Below are positions 61,050-64,000 of a stretch of 64,000 nt of DNA, piece after piece. Every line of letters begins with the position of its first letter. Position 1 is the stretch's first letter. The position numbers were made by a program, and so were the translations under genes. The notes below the pieces were generated by a model, which saw nothing but the letters and a program-made list of their open reading frames with translations, ran no database searches and was not told the DNA's origin. The stretch comes from CAKXIK01 sp050947015 (lineage in GTDB: Bacteria > Bacillota > Clostridia > Oscillospirales > Acutalibacteraceae). Where the stretch lies: contig JBMNVT010000007.1 in assembly GCA_050947015.1 (NCBI GenBank), positions 1 to 64,000 of the forward strand, written 5' to 3'.

Positions 61050-62405
61050 TCAGCCAACTCCGGAAAGCAGCGAGCAGGCGATCTGAAAATAGACCACCAG
61101 ACTGACGGCGTCCACGATGGTGGTAATCAGCGGAGCGGCCATAATAGCGGGGTCAAGACGCAGCTTTTCGGCAATCAGCGGCAGAATGCAGCCGATTACC
61201 TGCGCAAGCAGAACGGTGACGAACAGGCTCAGCACCACGGTCAGGCAGACCATCGGCTGACCGGGGTAAACGATCATCAGGCGGATAAAGTTAACCAGAC
61301 CGAGCACCGCGCCGCAAAGCAAAGAGATTCGGGTTTCCTTCCAGACGACGCGGGGAAGATCCCGCAGCTGAATTTCGCCCAGCGTCATGCCGCGGATGAT
61401 GCTGGTGCTGCTTTGACTGCCTGCGTTTCCGCCGGTGTCGGTCAGCATGGGAATAAAGGTGACCAGCAGCGGCAGCGCGGCAAAGGCCTGTTCATAATGA
61501 GCAAGAATCCCGCCGGTAATCATACTGCTGACCATCAGCACCAGCAGCCAGCCAATGCGGTTGCGCGCCATGATCCAGATCTTCTGCTTCAGGTACGGTT
61601 GGTCGCTTGGCACCATAGCGGCCATTTTTTCAATGTCCTCGGTGGCCTCCTGTTCCATAACGTCGACCGCATCGTCAACGGTGACGATGCCTACCAACCG
61701 GTTTTCGTGATCCACCACCGGCAGTGCGATCAGGTCGTATTTGTTAAAGCTGTCGACTACGTCCTCGCGGTCGTCGGTTGTGACCGCCTTAATCACATTG
61801 TCGTCCATAATGGTGCCGATGACAGTTTCGTAGGAATGCATCAAAAGGTCGCGGACCGTTACAACGCCCTCAAGGTGGCGCTGAGCGTCGGTAACGTAAC
61901 AGATATAAATGGTTTCCTTATCCACGCCGTTTTTCCGAATATAATCAAACGACTGTTCCACCGTCATGTCTTTTTTCAACCCGATATACTCGGCGGTCAT
62001 AATGGTTCCCGCGCTGTTTTCGGGGTAATTAAGAAACTGATTGATCAGCTGGCGGGTGTCCGGTGCAGCGTTTTGCAGCACGCGGCGAACAACCGTTGCG
62101 GGCAGCTCCTCCAGCATATCGACCGCATCGTCGACATAAAGGTCTTCCACAATGTTTTTCAGCTCGGTGTCGGTAATTCCGTTGATAATCTGCCCCTGAA
62201 CCTCGGTCGGAAGAAAAGCAAAAACGTCGGCGGCTTGCTCCTTTGGCAGCATCCGAAACACCACAACGCTCTTTTCCTGTGGCAGCTCCTCCAAAAACTC
62301 CGCAATGTCCGCCTCGTTAAGTTCAACAAGCCGGGTTTTCAGTTCCCGCAACTGCCGGTTTTCCGCCAGTTCCATTAATTCACCAAAATTGTACTGTTCT
62401 TCCAC
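61050..62405 (-). CDS. mgtE: Magnesium transporter MgtE
   Basis: 451 residues: N-terminal alpha-solenoid with LNEADIAEFLEELP, two CBS domains (~140-255; TAEYIGLKKDMTVEQSF, LPVVDHENRLVGIVTVDDAVDV), and five C-terminal membrane segments with the conserved PMLTDTGGNAGSQSSTSIIRGM pore helix. Gated Mg2+ channel closed by high cytosolic Mg2+. Start is GTG 62405; the region upstream in frame has no better start. The gene follows a ~400-nt leader with an intrinsic terminator. Confidence 0.93.
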   Translation of the reverse strand: MEEQYNFGELMELAENRQLRELKTRLVELNEADIAEFLEELPQEKSVVVFRMLPKEQAADVFAFLPTEVQGQIINGITDTELKNIVEDLYVDDAVDMLEELPATVVRRVLQNAAPDTRQLINQFLNYPENSAGTIMTAEYIGLKKDMTVEQSFDYIRKNGVDKETIYICYVTDAQRHLEGVVTVRDLLMHSYETVIGTIMDDNVIKAVTTDDREDVVDSFNKYDLIALPVVDHENRLVGIVTVDDAVDVMEQEATEDIEKMAAMVPSDQPYLKQKIWIMARNRIGWLLVLMVSSMITGGILAHYEQAFAALPLLVTFIPMLTDTGGNAGSQSSTSIIRGMTLGEIQLRDLPRVVWKETRISLLCGAVLGLVNFIRLMIVYPGQPMVCLTVVLSLFVTVLLAQVIGCILPLIAEKLRLDPAIMAAPLITTIVDAVSLVVYFQIACSLLSGVG

Positions 62406-62497
62406 TTCATCATCATGCCTTTCTGCCGACTCGCATTTTTGTGCGGATCCGCTGTGCGGAAGCCGCGGTGCAATTGGTCAGAAGAAAAGCAGACAGC

Positions 62498-62531
62498 AAA
62501 AAGCCGAATGCGAAAAAATCCGCATTCGGCT
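62498..62531 (-). terminator. Intrinsic terminator in the mgtE leader
   Basis: Perfect 11-bp arms AGCCGAATGCG/CGCATTCGGCT (62521-62531 with 62502-62512), then TTTTT on the minus strand. It stands 92 nt before the mgtE start, and I see no promoter between, so it probably acts as an attenuator. Confidence 0.7.
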
Positions 62532-62578
62532 GTCATAGACGCGCAGCAGCAAAGCACAGAAACGCCTGTGCATTCCCC

Positions 62579-62716
62579 TCAAAGCAGGGCGGCGGTTTTG
62601 TGCGGTACAAAGCGCTGAAGGCGGCGGCAGCGGGCCTGTGCAAAAGCACGGTCTGCTGCTGCCCATCGTCTGTGACAGCTGCTGTCGGCGTTTCTACTTC
62701 GACCCGATGCGTCCAC
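62579..62716 (-). CDS. Candidate 45-residue leader ORF of mgtE
   Basis: GTG at 62716 with AAAAAAGGAG 9 nt upstream, an ideal ribosome binding site; TGA at 62579. The peptide is Ala/Arg-rich (MDASGRSRNADSS ... CRRRLQRFVPHKTAALL, shown in pieces). It ends ~48 nt before the terminator, so ribosome progress could influence terminator folding. No homology recognised; it could be chance. Confidence 0.35.
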   Translation of the reverse strand: MDASGRSRNADSSCHRRWAAADRAFAQARCRRLQRFVPHKTAALL

Positions 62717-62812
62717 AAAGCCCAACTCCTTTTTTCGAATTTTTTATTTTTCTTTCCGGCGCGCACCGCAATATGGGCGGAATACGCAATCCGAAAGGAA
62801 TTTACCGTCTTT

Positions 62813-62841
62813 ATTTTAGTCTTTACACGCCAAAAAGTCAA
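62813..62841 (-). promoter_or_regulatory. mgtE promoter
   Basis: Minus strand TTGACT (62836-62841), 17 nt, TAAAAT (62813-62818). The -35 box directly follows the stop codon of the preceding gene. Confidence 0.65.
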
Positions 62842-63468
62842 TCAGAAATCACTGCCGGAGGAACCGCCTTCTCCTGAAGATTCCGGAGCAATGGGAGGCA
62901 TCGCTTCCGGCCAGCCGGAGGGGTAATCGCGGCGGCGAAAGTTTTCCAGCTCGCGCTGCAGTAGCCGAAGCAGCTCCTGCGGATCAGCGTCGGCAGAACG
63001 GGAATCGAGGGAGAAACCGCAGATGCCTCGATTCTGATCCCGTTCCAGCAGCATACGCATCAGCGGCGAGTAGCCCTTTGGAAACTCGGCAATGTCCTTT
63101 GCCATCAGCAGCAGCCGTTCTCCGCCGGCGGAACGGTCAATGCGGAACGAGTCGATGCAGCTCCAGGGGATCAGCCGGATGGTGAGAGGAAAGCTGAAGC
63201 AGCCGATGGAAAGCGGGTGGGAAATGTTTTCAATCCCGTCGGAGGTAATAGAGAAGCAGCCGGTTTTCGCAGCGGCGCGCCAGATGGTGTGAATAGTCAT
63301 CCAGAAGGGAAACAGAAAGAAAAGAAGCGAAATCATGGCGCAGCCAACGGAGGCCGCCGTGCCGATGCGAAAAAGAAAGACGATGACTGCCAGTAAAAAC
63401 GCCGAGGAAAGCGCATAGCCAATGGTCTGGCCGATTCGGCTGCGACGATAAGGAATCGTGATTTTCAT
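62842..63468 (-). CDS. Small membrane protein with PH-like domain, unknown
   Basis: 208 residues. Two adjacent N-terminal membrane segments (~14-35 and ~40-62), then a cytoplasmic region whose SITSDGIENIS ... IPWSCIDSFRID pattern resembles the bacterial PH/YcxB-like fold, and a Ser/Gly-rich tail (SSGEGGSSGSDF). Function unknown. It follows the MBL-fold gene by 30 nt. Confidence 0.7.
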   Translation of the reverse strand: MKITIPYRRSRIGQTIGYALSSAFLLAVIVFLFRIGTAASVGCAMISLLFFLFPFWMTIHTIWRAAAKTGCFSITSDGIENISHPLSIGCFSFPLTIRLIPWSCIDSFRIDRSAGGERLLLMAKDIAEFPKGYSPLMRMLLERDQNRGICGFSLDSRSADADPQELLRLLQRELENFRRRDYPSGWPEAMPPIAPESSGEGGSSGSDF

Positions 63469-63498
63469 AAAGCATCTGCCTTTCCGGAGAGGGTCGGA

Positions 63499-64000
63499 TC
63501 AAATCAGGAACTGACGCGGCGCCGAAGATCCGTCGGTTTTCTGAACTGTGTAGTCACGAGAAGAAACCGATACATCAATTTCCAATCCATCGTAAGCTGT
63601 GGTAATGCCGTACCGCGCCATTTTTTCGGACAATGTTTGGTGATCCGTGTGTAAAGTGCGCGCCATATGTGAAATACAGAAACGGCCAACATAGGGGGCT
63701 AATGTTTTCTGCATTTCCAAAACCATCTGCAAGTTATTGTGCTCAAAAATGCGATAATCACCGTCCGCGTCGCCGATCGTCGCATCCAGTACGGCCAAAG
63801 ACGGCTTCTCTCGCTGAATGGCCTGCACTTCCTCATACAAAAGCCATGCGCCGTCCAGACCGTAAAACACGGACACTTCGGAAGCCGAGATTATGAAATG
63901 CACTGTGTTGGGGCAGGTTGCATGATTGCCCGCATAGGCTGATATGGTATACCGGCCAAGCTGCACCGTCTCTCCTGCTGACAGATTCACAAACTGAGCG
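63499..64000 (-). CDS. MBL-fold metallo-hydrolase, C-terminal part (runs off window)
   Basis: At least 167 residues, open to the window edge, so the start is outside. The visible half has GNHATCPNTVHFII, YGLDGAWLL, AVLDATIGD, then a HNNLQM helix, CISHMARTLHTDH and a final region, fitting the second half of a PhnP-like metallo-beta-lactamase fold (the Asp of LDAT and the His of SHMAR are ligand candidates). A cyclic phosphodiesterase or related hydrolase role is possible. Confidence 0.7.
   Translation of the reverse strand, partial: AQFVNLSAGETVQLGRYTISAYAGNHATCPNTVHFIISASEVSVFYGLDGAWLLYEEVQAIQREKPSLAVLDATIGDADGDYRIFEHNNLQMVLEMQKTLAPYVGRFCISHMARTLHTDHQTLSEKMARYGITTAYDGLEIDVSVSSRDYTVQKTDGSSAPRQFLI

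Noticed and set aside
62532..62806. M-box magnesium riboswitch upstream of mgtE
   Set aside because: A stretch resembling GACGC..GGGTC..AGAAA caught the eye, but the AGGCTCC and GCTGCCC core segments are missing, so I do not call it.

Overview
The window looks like chromosomal DNA of a low-to-mid GC anaerobic Firmicute, most likely class Clostridia and probably an Oscillospirales (Ruminococcaceae-like) gut or sludge relative. The reasons are a clostridial-order Rnf complex (rnfCDGEAB), a 1189-residue pyruvate:ferredoxin oxidoreductase, a tryptophan T-box leader, class 1B dihydroorotate dehydrogenase genes (pyrK/pyrD), AGGAGG-type ribosome binding sites and sigma-A promoters. The first ~12 kb is visibly more AT-rich than the rest and holds an IS remnant, so it is the most accessory-looking part.

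Layout. 1-9.6 kb: a carbohydrate locus with an amidohydrolase stump, a GHL6-like glycoside hydrolase, a three-gene LplABC-type sugar ABC importer, a divergent membrane-bound AraC-type regulator and an M55 D-aminopeptidase. 9.8-10.7 kb: a 5'-truncated IS5-family transposase fused to an unknown ORF. 10.8-13.2 kb: a ROK repressor divergent from a zinc alcohol/polyol dehydrogenase; both promoters carry the same CTTA-N4-TAAG dyad near their start points. 13.1-18 kb: a C-terminally damaged pnuC with an attenuator-like leader, a lipoprotein, two tandem degV paralogues, a MerR-style promoter and small unknown genes. 18.1 kb: a lone 5S rRNA gene. 18.4-21.2 kb: trkA-trkH potassium uptake. 21.6-26.7 kb: the rnf operon. 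26.9-34 kb: BceAB-type ABC transporter, TrpB2 under a Trp T-box, a PatB/MalY lyase and a BceS-type kinase with no response regulator beside it. 34.2-39 kb: CapA-like lipoprotein, pepC ruin, manA plus nucleoside hydrolase, GNAT ruin. 39-44.5 kb: nifJ and a CNNM/CorC-type transporter. 44.6-49 kb: pyrF, pyrK, pyrD and a GtrII-like membrane protein. 49-57 kb: lacZ (GH2), pepF, a DUF4173 membrane protein and a second ROK regulator. 57-64 kb: a beta-helix/FIVAR surface protein without a visible signal peptide, an AraC regulator, mgtE behind a long attenuated leader, a small membrane protein and the end of an MBL-fold hydrolase.

How it works together. PFOR makes reduced ferredoxin, and Rnf couples ferredoxin:NAD oxidoreduction to an ion gradient, which fits a strict fermenter. 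The sugar importers, glycosidases, ManA, nucleoside hydrolase and two ROK regulators describe a saccharolytic life. The most interesting signals are regulatory: the paired ROK operators, the pnuC and mgtE leaders (both with an intrinsic terminator before the gene), the Trp T-box, the duplicated A-tracts upstream of the 5S gene, and a MerR-like promoter with no MerR gene nearby. I found no CRISPR array, prophage, tRNA or clearly new multi-gene system.
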